Shown: positions 26,418 to 35,262, numbered from the stretch's first letter. The stretch is DNA of 64,000 nucleotides from Chryseobacterium tagetis (GCF_016735585.2 NZ_JAERSE020000005.1:372001-436000), one strand, 5' to 3'. Numbers and translations: made by a program. The notes: generated by a model not told the origin, from the letters alone.

Positions 26418-26879
26418 TTAGGTATCTTGTTGAAAAACAGTTTCTAATTCATTGCAAAGCTGTTGCATTCTTTTTCGTCCGAATGATTGTCCCAATACAT
26501 GGCGATGACTCGAGCCGTTAATGTTGAACCGAACAAAAAGCTCGGTATTAACTGGAATACGCATATAATAGACGGTCTGAATTTCAAAACCTTCGAAATC
26601 GGAGAAGTGATATTGCAAAGGTTCCTTTCCCCGAACACCGGTATCTATCCGTATGATTTGCTCGGAAGGTAGGATCCTTGTTTTGGATGGTCGTACCCAA
26701 ATCAATACTACCAGCAACCAAATAAAAGCAATAATGCTGATACCGGTTTTGGTATACTCACTGTACACTATGATGACAATCCCGATAAATAACCATAAAA
26801 TAAGGATGACATGGAGCAGTGAAACGGAATTTTTTATCCTGTAAGTATTTCCATCCGGTAGCAGCAATTTGTAGAGCAT
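26418..26879 (-). CDS. Small membrane protein, two helices, PH-like tail (LGQSF group)
   Basis: This 153-residue protein has two helices (about residues 18-40 and 46-62) followed by a beta-rich domain ending HVLGQSFGRKRMQQLCNELETVF. The ending matches that of the protein at 27360-27818 (VLLGQSFMNSRNSEVLLLETEKIM), so the two are paralogues. The start lies one base behind the stop of the 26881-27363 gene, and downstream follows the 58-residue protein. No function is known to me. Confidence 0.62.
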   Translation of the reverse strand: MLYKLLLPDGNTYRIKNSVSLLHVILILWLFIGIVIIVYSEYTKTGISIIAFIWLLVVLIWVRPSKTRILPSEQIIRIDTGVRGKEPLQYHFSDFEGFEIQTVYYMRIPVNTELFVRFNINGSSHRHVLGQSFGRKRMQQLCNELETVFQQDT

Positions 26880-26880
26880 A

Positions 26881-27363
26881 TTAGTCGTTTCGTTTCAGTT
26901 GTTCTTCTATAACTGGTAATACTTCTTTTTCAAATACTTTTCTTCTCTTTTTATGACTGAGAAAAGGGCTGATCTGATAAGATCTTCCATAGGGATTACT
27001 TTTGTTGGCAATGGCAAAATAAGACCTGCCATTCAGCGCATTTTGTACAATTACCATTTCATCTTTTAAGCCTATATTACGTTTGAAATAGATCCCAAAG
27101 CTTATAACAAGTGCTGCATCATTTCTGGGGATGAGTACCCGGATATCGGCACTAAAAAATTTGTATAAAGCAGCGATTCCCATCAGCCCAATACCAATAG
27201 CAAAGGGCAGTTGCCAAAAATCTTGGAAATGAAAAGCAAGATAGCCGGATAAGACCCCAAAGCACAGACCTGTTATCATTCCCCCGATAGCTTTGGATGC
27301 ATAGCATTTGTTAGGGGTTACTATAAGATTTCCGTTTTGCCAATACATCATTTGTTCTTTCAT
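26881..27363 (-). CDS. Small membrane protein, two helices, PH-like tail (YQISP group)
   Basis: This 160-residue protein begins with a short beta segment (YWQNGNLIVTPNK) before two glycine-rich helices (about residues 26-46 and 52-70). A soluble tail ends GRSYQISPFLSHKKRRKVFEKEVLPVIEEQLK, shared with the protein at 24433-24933. Its ATG overlaps the TGA of the upstream gene as ATGA, so translation is coupled. Function unknown. Confidence 0.62.
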   Translation of the reverse strand: MKEQMMYWQNGNLIVTPNKCYASKAIGGMITGLCFGVLSGYLAFHFQDFWQLPFAIGIGLMGIAALYKFFSADIRVLIPRNDAALVISFGIYFKRNIGLKDEMVIVQNALNGRSYFAIANKSNPYGRSYQISPFLSHKKRRKVFEKEVLPVIEEQLKRND

Positions 27364-27818
27364 CGCCTTCCCATTATTTTTTCAGTTTCCAACAATAATA
27401 CTTCTGAGTTTCTTGAATTCATAAAGCTTTGTCCCAATAATACGGGTGAAGATTGATGAGTAACAATGGCATAAGCGGATGAAATCAGTATCAATACATA
27501 GATTCTGTTGCTGATACTAAAGTGTTGAATATCTGAAAAAGCGATTTTCTGCTTGGCAAAAAGTAGCCCGGGTTTCTGAATGATCGTCTGATTGTTGATA
27601 TCAATAACTAAACTGCTGAATGTCCGGGAGAGAAAAATGCAACCGAATATCAGCATTATTCCGGCAAAGATATATGCTTCAGTCTGTGGTCCTTTTATCA
27701 AGAAAAACCAGATGGCTAGAGCAAATAATAATGATGTGATAATAATATACTGCCAATCAGAGCTTTTTCTCCGGTAGACATTCGGACTGCTTATGCTGAA
27801 AAAATGATACGTTTCCAT
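27360..27818 (-). CDS. Small membrane protein, two helices, PH-like tail (LGQSF group)
   Basis: This 152-residue protein has two helices at about residues 24-41 and 48-66, then SLVIDINNQTIIQKPGLLFAKQKIAFSDIQHFSISNR. That run of beta strands is the kind found in bacterial PH domains, where a membrane hairpin precedes the fold. It ends with the LGQSF motif shared with the protein at 26418-26879. It is the second gene of the cluster, 12 bases behind the DUF4870 gene. Confidence 0.62.
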   Translation of the reverse strand: METYHFFSISSPNVYRRKSSDWQYIIITSLLFALAIWFFLIKGPQTEAYIFAGIMLIFGCIFLSRTFSSLVIDINNQTIIQKPGLLFAKQKIAFSDIQHFSISNRIYVLILISSAYAIVTHQSSPVLLGQSFMNSRNSEVLLLETEKIMGRR

Positions 27819-27830
27819 GGTCTGATTTCA

Positions 27831-28133
27831 TTAGCCAATGAAAGAAAACTTATTTTCAAACATTTTCCCTATGAGGGGTAGAGGCTTTTCTGCTCCATTT
27901 GCCGCATTCACTATTCCGATGATGAACAATATGAAGAATACCAAACCAATAAGTCCTAAAATGGCTAAGGCCGGAATGATTGTGATCAGTATGCTTAGAA
28001 TGATATTAAAAGCAATACTGACTATTGCCAACCCCAATGATTGCTTCAAATGGTATTTTAAAAGACTGTCGGCCTGCTCTTTGCCACTGAAGTAAGAAAT
28101 AAGCCATCCAATCAGTGTAATGCTAGGATACAA
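27831..28133 (-). CDS. DUF4870-type membrane protein, 5' end frameshifted
   Basis: This membrane protein has two or three helices with the DUF4870 pattern ITLIGWLISYFSGKEQADSLLKYHLKQSLGLAI and a C-terminal GLVFFILFIIGIVNAANGAEKPLPLIG. The open frame begins only with a TTG at 28133. Upstream, an ATG at 28155 in another frame gives MNNKTLSIVS and then a stop; removing one base (C at 28123 on the plus strand) would join it as MNNKTLSIVSYITLIGW, the normal start of the family. So the gene carries either a real one-base insertion or a sequence error. It heads the small-membrane-protein cluster. Confidence 0.7.
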   Translation of the reverse strand: MYPSITLIGWLISYFSGKEQADSLLKYHLKQSLGLAIVSIAFNIILSILITIIPALAILGLIGLVFFILFIIGIVNAANGAEKPLPLIGKMFENKFSFIG

Positions 28134-28192
28134 TAGATAATGTTTTGTTGTTCATTTTTTTTCTGATTTTATTTAAGAAAGATTTTAAATGA

Positions 28193-28200
28193 CAAAATTA
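28193..28200 (-). promoter_or_regulatory. Putative -7 box of the small-membrane-protein operon
   Basis: On the minus strand TAATTTTG matches TAnnTTTG and lies about 38 bases before the ATG at 28155. It supports 28155, rather than the TTG at 28133, as the original start of the first gene. Confidence 0.35.
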
Positions 28201-28385
28201 CCTGTACAATGTTTTGTAATATAATTTTCAGACACTCAAAATCCCCACAGAGTACATTTGAGGGGGACTACAAAATGACTACACTTTTTCTAAAATTAAC
28301 TGATATTTAGTTGTTTATGTGAAAAAGTATAGATAGCGTTCTTGTGGGATGTATATGAGAGGTACTGCTTTTGTACATTTGTAAG

Positions 28386-29216
28386 ATGAAGAAAATCATA
28401 GGTGTTCTGTTATGGCTTGGGTGCTTCTCATTGGGATGGGCACAGCAGAGTAGTGTTGGTGATCTTCAACATCTGACAAAGAATGGTTCTGTGGCTCTTC
28501 AGCAGCAAACTAAAAAAGCATTTCATGTTCAACAAACATTAGACTTCAATGAAAAGGAGCAAAGAATGATGGTTCTCCAAGAAAAAGCTGATAGCCAGAG
28601 GAAGCAGAAATCTCTTCTTATTGCTTTGATTGGAGTTGGTACATTGGGAGCTTTAGTCTTGTTCCGTTTTTATCATCTTAGTCTCCGGTATTCCTTGGCA
28701 CGGGAGAAACAACTCATTGCTGAAAAGAAGGAAGCAGCTTTGCAGATAAAATATGAACAGGAAGAACAGGCAAGGTTAAGAGCAGAACAAGCTTTAATGA
28801 TTCTGCAACAACAAAAACTGACTGATGAGGTGATGGCCAACCAACTGCAACTGCAACATAAAAATAATGTACTGCTTCAGCTTCAGGAAAAGTTATCTCA
28901 ACAGGAGATGATAAATATCTATAAGATATTGAGGGATGAAAGTCGTATGGATAACGAATTTGAGAAATCAAAGTACCAGATCCAAGAAATGCATCCAGAT
29001 TTTTTCAGGAACCTGAACAAAAATGCTGTTCAAAGGCTTACTTCATTAGACCAGAAATATTGTGCCTATCTGTATTTGGGAATGGATACAAAGCAGATTG
29101 CCTCTATTTTGAACGTAGAAGCCAAAAGTGTACGGATGACCAAATACCGATTAAAGCAAAAATTCGGACTGGATTCTGAAACCGATTTGATCAATTACCT
29201 GAAAAGTATAAAATAA
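28386..29216 (+). CDS. Membrane-anchored LuxR-type helix-turn-helix regulator
   Basis: From ATG 28386 the protein has 276 residues. A signal peptide (to about residue 20, GWAQ) is followed by a short periplasmic part, one transmembrane helix (about residues 77-96, LLIALIGVGTLGALVLF), a long Glu/Gln-rich coiled coil (about 105-190) and a C-terminal HTH domain (LTSLDQKYCAYLYLGMDTKQIASILNVEAKSVRMTKYRLKQKF). This is the layout of the Bacteroidota TPR-LuxR membrane regulators with almost all the TPR part missing. An ATG five codons earlier would lengthen the start but not improve the signal. Target genes are unknown; the divergent membrane cluster is a candidate. Confidence 0.8.
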   Translation: MKKIIGVLLWLGCFSLGWAQQSSVGDLQHLTKNGSVALQQQTKKAFHVQQTLDFNEKEQRMMVLQEKADSQRKQKSLLIALIGVGTLGALVLFRFYHLSLRYSLAREKQLIAEKKEAALQIKYEQEEQARLRAEQALMILQQQKLTDEVMANQLQLQHKNNVLLQLQEKLSQQEMINIYKILRDESRMDNEFEKSKYQIQEMHPDFFRNLNKNAVQRLTSLDQKYCAYLYLGMDTKQIASILNVEAKSVRMTKYRLKQKFGLDSETDLINYLKSIK

Positions 29217-29250
29217 AAGTCTTAAATAAAAGCAAAATCATACAAAAAAC

Positions 29251-29281
29251 AGCGCTTCGGAATTTCCGAAACGCTGCTTTT
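29251..29281. terminator. Bidirectional terminator
   Basis: A stem of AGCG, one mismatch, TTCGGA pairs with TCCGAA, mismatch, CGCT around AATT, with A and T tracts on both sides. It separates the convergent LuxR-type and GH92 genes. Confidence 0.8.
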
Positions 29282-29299
29282 TACTTATCAGTAAAGTAT

Positions 29300-32101
29300 T
29301 TATTTTACAGAGATCTCATCTATAAAAACATAAGCATCTCCGCCTGCTCCCTGATGCCATGCAGGAAGTTTTCCATAGTGATAGGCTTTTACTTTTACAT
29401 ATCGTGCTTCGGTAGGCAGAACGTCTGTTTCAAAATCTTTGATCTGCACTTTTTCGTCTTTAGGATCAAGTGTATTTTCCAATGTCTTAAGTAAAATATA
29501 TGTTTTACCATCCATAGATGCATAATATTCTACTTTTGAAGGCATCAAAATCCATGCTCTGCTGTCCTGAAGATAGGTAGAAGAAAGATGTTTGATTTGT
29601 TGGGGAGAGATGAAATCAATAATAGTTTCCACCGTTTGTCCCTGATAGCCCTGCCATTCTCCTTTTCTCCAGTTGGTCGTTCCGTTGATTCCGTCAATTA
29701 AAGCAAATTTTCCACCTGCAGTATACTGAGGATTCACTTTAGAATTGATGGTGATGTTCCAGTGGTTAGGACGTTTATTGAAGAAAGATGTAGTGATCGA
29801 GCTTTTTTCTCCGTTTCTTTCAGCATATGCAGAAACCTGTGTGGTCTTGTTAATGGTAAATGGCTCTTTATAAGCTTTAAAGGTTTTTCTTACATTTTTA
29901 TCATCATCATCCAGGGTCATGTAGTAGATCTTATCCTTCTCATTTAAAGGAGTGATCTCCACTTTTGTAGTAAAGTCGAAAAGTCGGTCTGCTGCAATAA
30001 CGGGGGAAGCGGTTTGCTCTATGTAAGAAGGATCTTTGATGGGTTTTATATTTTCAAAGCCTAAACGTTTCAATTCTTCTTTCGAAGTATTCTTTGTAAT
30101 AGTTTTTGTGGTTCCGTCTTCCAGATGAATCTTCACCTCATCAAAATAAGGTTTTGTTGTCTGCCATTCTGGTAATCCAGGAGTTACAGAATAAATTCCC
30201 ATTGAACTTAAAATATACCACGCACTCATTTGCCCGCAATCTTCATTTCCGATCAGCCCGTCCGGAGTATTTTTGTAATAGTTATCAAGGATGTATTTGA
30301 TTTTTGCGTCTGTTTTTTCAGGTTTTCCTACATAATTATAAAGATAGGCGATGTGGTGACTTGGCTCATTTCCTTGTGCATATTGCCCGATCAGACCTGT
30401 TATATCTACCTGTTCTCTACCTGTTGTGATATCAGGAGCAGAGAAAATAGCATCAATGAACTGTTCAAATTTTTCCTTTCCTCCGTGAGCGGCGATCAAA
30501 CCGGGAATATCCTGCTGAACAGAGTAGGAGTAGTGCCAAGAATTTCCCTCTGTATAATTGTTATTAACTTCTCTCGGCTCGAAAGGCTCATACCAGTTTC
30601 CGTTCTTTCTGGGCTGCATAAATCCGTTCTTTGGATTGTACAGGTTTTTCCAGTTCTGAGAACGTTTCATGAAATACTGGTAATCTTCTTTTTTGCCTAA
30701 AATCTTAGCCATTTGGGCGATGCACCAGTCGTCATAAGCATATTCCACTGTTTTGGAAACACTTTCGTGTTCATCATCGATGCTGATGTAGTTGTTGTTT
30801 TTGTAAGCATTTAACCCAAAAATATCAAGCATTGCCGAGTTCTTTGAAGCCTGAAATGCTTTTTCATAATCAAAACCTGTGATTCCTTTTGCCATTGCAT
30901 CAGCAATTACAGAAACTGCGTGGTATCCGATCATACATTCTGTTTCGTTGGAAGCCAGTTCCCAAACCGGAAGTTTTCCGCCCTGTTCATATTGTTTGAT
31001 GAAGGTATTGATGAAATCTGCCGTTCTTTTTCTTTCAATTAAAGTCATTAAAGGATGCGCTCCTCTGAAAGTATCCCAAAGAGAGAAAACCGTGTAATAA
31101 TCGAAATCTTTAGCATAATACAGCTTATTGTCTCTTCCTCTGTACTGTCCGTCCACATCCATATTGATATTAGGTTGAGTAAATACATGGTACATCGCCG
31201 TATAGAAAACCGAAAGTTTATCCTTATCACCAGATTTTACTTCAATTTTTGATAATTCTTTGTCCCAGTCTGCAACGGCTTGTTTCTGTACTGCCGCAAA
31301 ATCGTTGGACTTTCCTTCTGCCAGCATATTTTTTTCTGCGCCTTCATAGCCTGTCGGAGAAATTGAAACTTTTACACTGATTTTTTCTCCTTTTTTCACT
31401 GCAGTGGAAAATGCTAAAGCAAGCTCGGTTCCTGAGTACAGGTTGTTCTCGTTCTTTCCATTCGCCTCTTTTTTAGAGATCTTCATGGGTTTAGAAAATT
31501 CAATTCGGGCGTAAATGTATTGATTGGTTGCCCAGGCTTCGCTTCTTCGGAAAACCTCGATCGTTTTGTTGTCGATGATTTTTACCTCTCCTTCAAGCAG
31601 TTTATCTCTGTGATTTAAATCTAAAATAATATTGGCATCTCCTGCATTATTAAATGTGTATTCGTGATAACCGACTCTTTTTGTAGTGGTTAAACGGACA
31701 TCAATATTATTCTTATCTAATTTAACGGCATAAAATCCCGATGTAGCTTTTTCGTTTTTATGAGAAAATTTTGACGAATAGTCTTTGCTGTTCAGACTTG
31801 GCTTTCCCATGGTAGGCATCAGCATAATGTCTCCGTAATCGGAAACTCCTGTTCCGTTCAGGTGGGTATGAGAAAATCCGTAGATTACAGAGTCTGAGTA
31901 GTGATACCCGCTGCATCCGTCCCAGCTTCCGTCAATTCGTGTATCGGGAGAAAGCTGTACCATTCCGAACGGAACTGTGGCTCCGGGAAATGTGTGTCCG
32001 TGACCGCCTGTTCCTATAAAGGGATTTACATATTGCGAATAATTTTGTGCAAACAAATTATGGGCTGTTAATCCTAAAAGAACGAATATTACTTTTTTCA
32101 T
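29300..32101 (-). CDS. GH92 family alpha-mannosidase, secreted
   Basis: This 933-residue glycosidase has a signal peptide (MKKVIFVLLGLTAHNLFAQ). The GH92 start motif is YVNPFIGTGGHGHTFPGATVPFGMVQLSPDTR (about residues 24-55). Later family marks are GYEGAEKN, FSLWDTFRGAHPL, ASNETECMIGYHAVSVIADA and GNEDCGQMSAWYILSSMG. GH92 enzymes are calcium-dependent exo-mannosidases. The C-terminal 200 residues carry a chitobiase-like strand domain and a discoidin-like (F5/8 type C) domain (YTAGGKFALIDGINGTTNWRKGEWQGYQG ... ARYVKVKAYHYG), usual for carbohydrate binding. No SusCD pair is nearby; it stands alone. The linkage specificity (usually alpha-1,2 or 1,3) is not visible. Confidence 0.92.
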   Translation of the reverse strand: MKKVIFVLLGLTAHNLFAQNYSQYVNPFIGTGGHGHTFPGATVPFGMVQLSPDTRIDGSWDGCSGYHYSDSVIYGFSHTHLNGTGVSDYGDIMLMPTMGKPSLNSKDYSSKFSHKNEKATSGFYAVKLDKNNIDVRLTTTKRVGYHEYTFNNAGDANIILDLNHRDKLLEGEVKIIDNKTIEVFRRSEAWATNQYIYARIEFSKPMKISKKEANGKNENNLYSGTELALAFSTAVKKGEKISVKVSISPTGYEGAEKNMLAEGKSNDFAAVQKQAVADWDKELSKIEVKSGDKDKLSVFYTAMYHVFTQPNINMDVDGQYRGRDNKLYYAKDFDYYTVFSLWDTFRGAHPLMTLIERKRTADFINTFIKQYEQGGKLPVWELASNETECMIGYHAVSVIADAMAKGITGFDYEKAFQASKNSAMLDIFGLNAYKNNNYISIDDEHESVSKTVEYAYDDWCIAQMAKILGKKEDYQYFMKRSQNWKNLYNPKNGFMQPRKNGNWYEPFEPREVNNNYTEGNSWHYSYSVQQDIPGLIAAHGGKEKFEQFIDAIFSAPDITTGREQVDITGLIGQYAQGNEPSHHIAYLYNYVGKPEKTDAKIKYILDNYYKNTPDGLIGNEDCGQMSAWYILSSMGIYSVTPGLPEWQTTKPYFDEVKIHLEDGTTKTITKNTSKEELKRLGFENIKPIKDPSYIEQTASPVIAADRLFDFTTKVEITPLNEKDKIYYMTLDDDDKNVRKTFKAYKEPFTINKTTQVSAYAERNGEKSSITTSFFNKRPNHWNITINSKVNPQYTAGGKFALIDGINGTTNWRKGEWQGYQGQTVETIIDFISPQQIKHLSSTYLQDSRAWILMPSKVEYYASMDGKTYILLKTLENTLDPKDEKVQIKDFETDVLPTEARYVKVKAYHYGKLPAWHQGAGGDAYVFIDEISVK

Positions 32102-32205
32102 TCAGGTTTAAGTTTAAAAATTCCCCTAAAATACTATAAAATTTTGTTCTGCAAAAGAATTTATCTATCAGTAAGTTTACTTATTCTAAATAGGTAAAAT
32201 TTCCG

Positions 32206-32213
32206 TAAATTTG
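32206..32213 (+). promoter_or_regulatory. Putative -7 box of the mrp promoter
   Basis: TAAATTTG matches TAnnTTTG and lies 17 bases before ATG 32231. Its last base is part of the GTG at 32213 that would otherwise extend the frame, which argues for the ATG as start. Confidence 0.45.
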
Positions 32214-32230
32214 TGGACAATTTATTTTTT

Positions 32231-33334
32231 ATGTTGACTAAAGAAAAGGTACAAGATTTCCTTAAAGAGATAGAAGTAGAAGACTTGGTGAATAATCTAC
32301 AGATCATGGGTACGGAAGTATATATTGATATGACCGCTCATTCACCGGCAATGCACGAAAAAAAGAAACTGGAAGCTGCAATGAAGCAGGCTTTTGCCAG
32401 TGAATTTGGAGAAGAGATTAATTTAAAACTTAAAATAGTTTCACCGGAGCCGAGCGAAATTCAGCAAAGCCAGATTAAAGGGAAACAGATCCCGAGAATT
32501 AAAAATATCATTGCTATTGCTTCCGGAAAAGGTGGAGTAGGGAAGTCTACTGTTTCTGCCAATATTGCAGTAACATTAGCAAAAATGGGCTTTAAAGTAG
32601 GTTTGCTAGACGCAGATATCTACGGTCCTTCAGTTCCTACGATGTTTGATACGGAAGGTGAAAAACCAGTTACAGTAGAAGTTGACGGGAAAAGTCTGAT
32701 GAAACCTATCGAAAATTACGGGGTGAAAATGCTTTCTATCGGATATTTCTCAGGAGCAAATCAGGCGGTAGTATGGAGAGGTCCTATGGCTTCAAAAGCT
32801 TTGAACCAGATGATCAGAGATGCAGCTTGGGGAGAACTTGACTTTTTATTAATTGACCTTCCTCCGGGAACAGGTGATATTCATTTGTCTATTATTCAGG
32901 AAGTTCCGGTAACAGGAGCGGTCATCGTAAGTACACCTCAACACGTTGCTTTGGCAGACGTAAGAAAAGGAATTGCAATGTTCCAGATGGAAAGCATCAA
33001 TATTCCGGTACTTGGACTGGTAGAAAATATGGCTTATTTCACGCCGGAAGAGTTACCTGAAAATAAATATTATATCTTTGGAAACCAGGGAGCACAATAT
33101 CTGGCAGATGATCTTGGAATTCCTGTATTAGGAGAGATTCCATTGATCCAGAGTATAAGAGAAGCGGGAGATGTAGGAAGACCTGCAGCATTACAGGAAA
33201 ATTCTAAAATTTCTGATATCTATACAGGAACTGTACAGAAAATGATAGAAAGTCTTGTGGAAAGAAATAAGAACCTTCCACCAACTGAAGCCGTGAAAAT
33301 CACGACAATGGCGGGTTGCTCACCAAAAAAATAA
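32231..33334 (+). CDS. mrp: Mrp/NBP35-family iron-sulfur cluster carrier ATPase
   Basis: From ATG 32231 the protein has 367 residues. An N-terminal MIP18/DUF59-like domain (about 1-72) is joined to a P-loop ATPase with deviant Walker A SGKGGVGKST (98-107), DADIYGPS, and LIDLPPGTGD. It should carry Fe-S clusters to target proteins. The region where many Mrp proteins have a Cys-x-x-Cys pair reads ENMAYFTPEELPENKYYIFG, without cysteine. Only one cysteine appears near the C-terminus (AGCSPKK). A GTG at 32213 could add six residues but falls in the promoter box. The Nfu gene follows 18 bases later. Confidence 0.88.
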   Translation: MLTKEKVQDFLKEIEVEDLVNNLQIMGTEVYIDMTAHSPAMHEKKKLEAAMKQAFASEFGEEINLKLKIVSPEPSEIQQSQIKGKQIPRIKNIIAIASGKGGVGKSTVSANIAVTLAKMGFKVGLLDADIYGPSVPTMFDTEGEKPVTVEVDGKSLMKPIENYGVKMLSIGYFSGANQAVVWRGPMASKALNQMIRDAAWGELDFLLIDLPPGTGDIHLSIIQEVPVTGAVIVSTPQHVALADVRKGIAMFQMESINIPVLGLVENMAYFTPEELPENKYYIFGNQGAQYLADDLGIPVLGEIPLIQSIREAGDVGRPAALQENSKISDIYTGTVQKMIESLVERNKNLPPTEAVKITTMAGCSPKK

Positions 33335-33352
33335 AGAAAACCAAACCCAAAT

Positions 33353-33601
33353 ATGGAGATAAATACAACACATGAAGAGACTGTAACCAGAGTAATGGAA
33401 GCGTTGGAAAGCATTCGCCCGTTCCTTAATAAAGACGGGGGAGATATTGAGCTTATCGATGTAAAGGAAAATACAGTATATGTAAAACTTTTAGGAAACT
33501 GTTCAGGGTGTTCTCTTAATTTCTCAACTTTGAAATTAGGCGTTGAAAATACCATCAAACAGCATGCTCCTGAAATTGAAAAGGTAGTGAATGTAGAGTA
33601 A
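33353..33601 (+). CDS. NifU C-terminal domain (Nfu) scaffold protein
   Basis: This 82-residue protein is a bare Nfu domain with the cluster-binding pair Cys50 and Cys53 in GNCSGCSLN. The N-terminal part LESIRPFLNKDGGDIELIDV is the family signature. It binds a 4Fe-4S cluster between two subunits and passes it on. It is 18 bases downstream of mrp and on the same transcript, which could supply the cysteines missing from Mrp. The length is normal for a stand-alone Nfu domain. Confidence 0.9.
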   Translation: MEINTTHEETVTRVMEALESIRPFLNKDGGDIELIDVKENTVYVKLLGNCSGCSLNFSTLKLGVENTIKQHAPEIEKVVNVE

Positions 33602-33623
33602 AAAATAAGACGATATATTTTTT

Positions 33624-33653
33624 AAGACAGGCTTTTGGGTCTGTCTTTTTTTA
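33624..33653 (+). terminator. Intrinsic terminator behind mrp-nfu
   Basis: The stem AAGACAG / CTGTCTT has a ten-base loop and is followed by a run of seven T. Confidence 0.75.
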
Positions 33654-33691
33654 TTGGAATTTAGAGTGGATAGAAATTTTTAAGAAGGCTC

Positions 33692-34504
33692 TTATTCTTT
33701 TTGTAAAACCTCAATGCAGTTTTTTAAATCAGCTAACCAACTTGGATTAATATCTCTGTTATCTTTATGTTTTTCATAAATCTGAATTATCAATGGAAGA
33801 TATTGTTCTCCGTTTTTGATATTTAGCAAAGTGTCAAAAAACAGACTTCCGAAATTTTCTTTTTGAAGTTCGGTTATGATAAGCTTATTAACTCTTTCAT
33901 CATTGCGATTTGCAAGCCCTTTTATAGCTTCCTGTCTGATTTGATCATTCGTTGATAAAGCATTTTTATACAAAATATTTCTAATCTCCTCATTGTCGGT
34001 TTCGATCTGTGTTCCTAAACCGAAAGTTGCCCAATCTCGTATTCTTAAACTTTTGTCCTTTGCCAGTTCCAGAAGCATATTTATTGCTGTTTTTTGTTCA
34101 ATTCCGAGCAAGGAAAAAGTTAAAGCATATCGAATATCTGTTGATTGAGAATTTACAAACTTTCTTAAGCTTTTAAGATGGCGGATTTTTACATGTTTAT
34201 TATTGTGACCTAATGCAAAAAGACCTGTTGTAATTAGTTTTTCATTATCAGTAATTTCAAGAATTTCGAAAATTTTATCTATCATTTTTCTGATAAAAGC
34301 TTTTCGATTGCTACCTAATTGAGATAATACATCAATTCCAGTCTGTTGATATTTGAGGTCTTTTGAATCAATCAGTTTAAAGCAGTTGGAAACCATTTCT
34401 TGATCAATACACCCTCTGAGTTTTGAAATTTGATTCCAATAATTATTATTAGTTTTTGCATGATAAGCTTTGTCGAATAATTTAATGGTTTCTGATGCAA
34501 ACAT
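33692..34504 (-). CDS. HEAT-repeat protein
   Basis: This 270-residue cytoplasmic protein consists of helical HEAT-like repeats. Units such as KYQQTGIDVLSQLGSNRKAFIRKMIDKIF, TDIRYALTFSLLGIEQKTAINMLLELAKDKSLRIRDWATFGLG and TNDQIRQEAIKGLANRNDERVNKLIITEL are visible. HEAT solenoids bind other proteins, and this type is found near polymorphic toxin and immunity loci, but nothing here shows that. It is monocistronic on the minus strand. Function unknown. Confidence 0.7.
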   Translation of the reverse strand: MFASETIKLFDKAYHAKTNNNYWNQISKLRGCIDQEMVSNCFKLIDSKDLKYQQTGIDVLSQLGSNRKAFIRKMIDKIFEILEITDNEKLITTGLFALGHNNKHVKIRHLKSLRKFVNSQSTDIRYALTFSLLGIEQKTAINMLLELAKDKSLRIRDWATFGLGTQIETDNEEIRNILYKNALSTNDQIRQEAIKGLANRNDERVNKLIITELQKENFGSLFFDTLLNIKNGEQYLPLIIQIYEKHKDNRDINPSWLADLKNCIEVLQKE

Positions 34505-34756
34505 TTGTTGATCGCTAAAATTTACTGTAAAAATAAAAAAACTTTATTTCTGTTTCTACCAAACATCATGCAGGTAAATGAATTTCATCACCTACCGTAC
34601 AAAAAGCATCCAGATTATGAAACTCATTTCTATCAATCTGGATACTTATATTTCCTTTTATTGTGTCGAATTTTAATGATTGTAAGGCTATTACAAGCAA
34701 TTCCTATAAGTTGCCTCCTTTAAATTTCTTCCAAAGGTTTTACTTTGAAACTTTAA

Positions 34757-35149
34757 TTACCGTTTTACAACCTTATTTCCCACTCCGGTAAGAGCAGCAT
34801 CAGGTTTTCCTGATTTTGTTCCGGAAGTTCTGTAATACACCGTATTGTTGCCTCCTTCTATGGAAACTTTATCTACACTGTCAATATACACTTTGTTACC
34901 AGTCCCGGAAACGGAAACTTTTTTAGCACTTCCTTTGATGGTTACTGTATTATCACCACCTTCTACTTCTACATTTCCGCCTTTAAGGGTATAGTTAAGT
35001 TTATGGCCAACTCCTTCTACCTTTATCATTTTGTGGTTGTCTGTTTGTTCTACCCCTTTTGTAGATTCTGTTTTTCTGGATTGAGAAAATGCTGTACCTG
35101 TAGTCAACACTAAGATGGCCAGAACGCCAATTGTTCTAATTTTTTTCAT
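34757..35149 (-). CDS. DUF3060-type secreted protein
   Basis: This 130-residue protein has a signal peptide ending TGTAFSQ (about residue 23). It then carries a repeat region of short strands: KMIKVEGVGHKLNYTL, NVEVEGGDNTVTIKG, KKVSVSGTGNKVYIDS and DKVSIEGGNNTVYYRT. The repeated G-x-x-N-x-V unit every 20 or so residues matches DUF3060 and should form a small beta-helix or sheet. It may bind to the cell surface. Function unknown; it stands alone. The 252 bases before it on the plus-strand side hold no convincing gene. Confidence 0.72.
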   Translation of the reverse strand: MKKIRTIGVLAILVLTTGTAFSQSRKTESTKGVEQTDNHKMIKVEGVGHKLNYTLKGGNVEVEGGDNTVTIKGSAKKVSVSGTGNKVYIDSVDKVSIEGGNNTVYYRTSGTKSGKPDAALTGVGNKVVKR

Positions 35150-35262
35150 TGTGAATTTGGTTTTTATTGTTATAAATATATAAAAAAAATTCCAAATCTA
35201 TTTTCGATAGAACATTAACTCTGTGTTGTCCGAAAATTTTAATTATTCAATTAAAATTAGAT

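Noticed and set aside
28374..28381. TACATTTG as -7 box of the LuxR-type regulator
   Set aside because: It ends only five bases before the chosen ATG, leaving no leader, and there is no -33 TTTG at proper spacing. The match may be chance in AT-rich DNA.
34505..34723. 72-codon plus-strand frame between the HEAT-repeat and DUF3060 genes
   Set aside because: The translation is an unpatterned mix of aromatic and charged residues without a family, signal peptide or start context.
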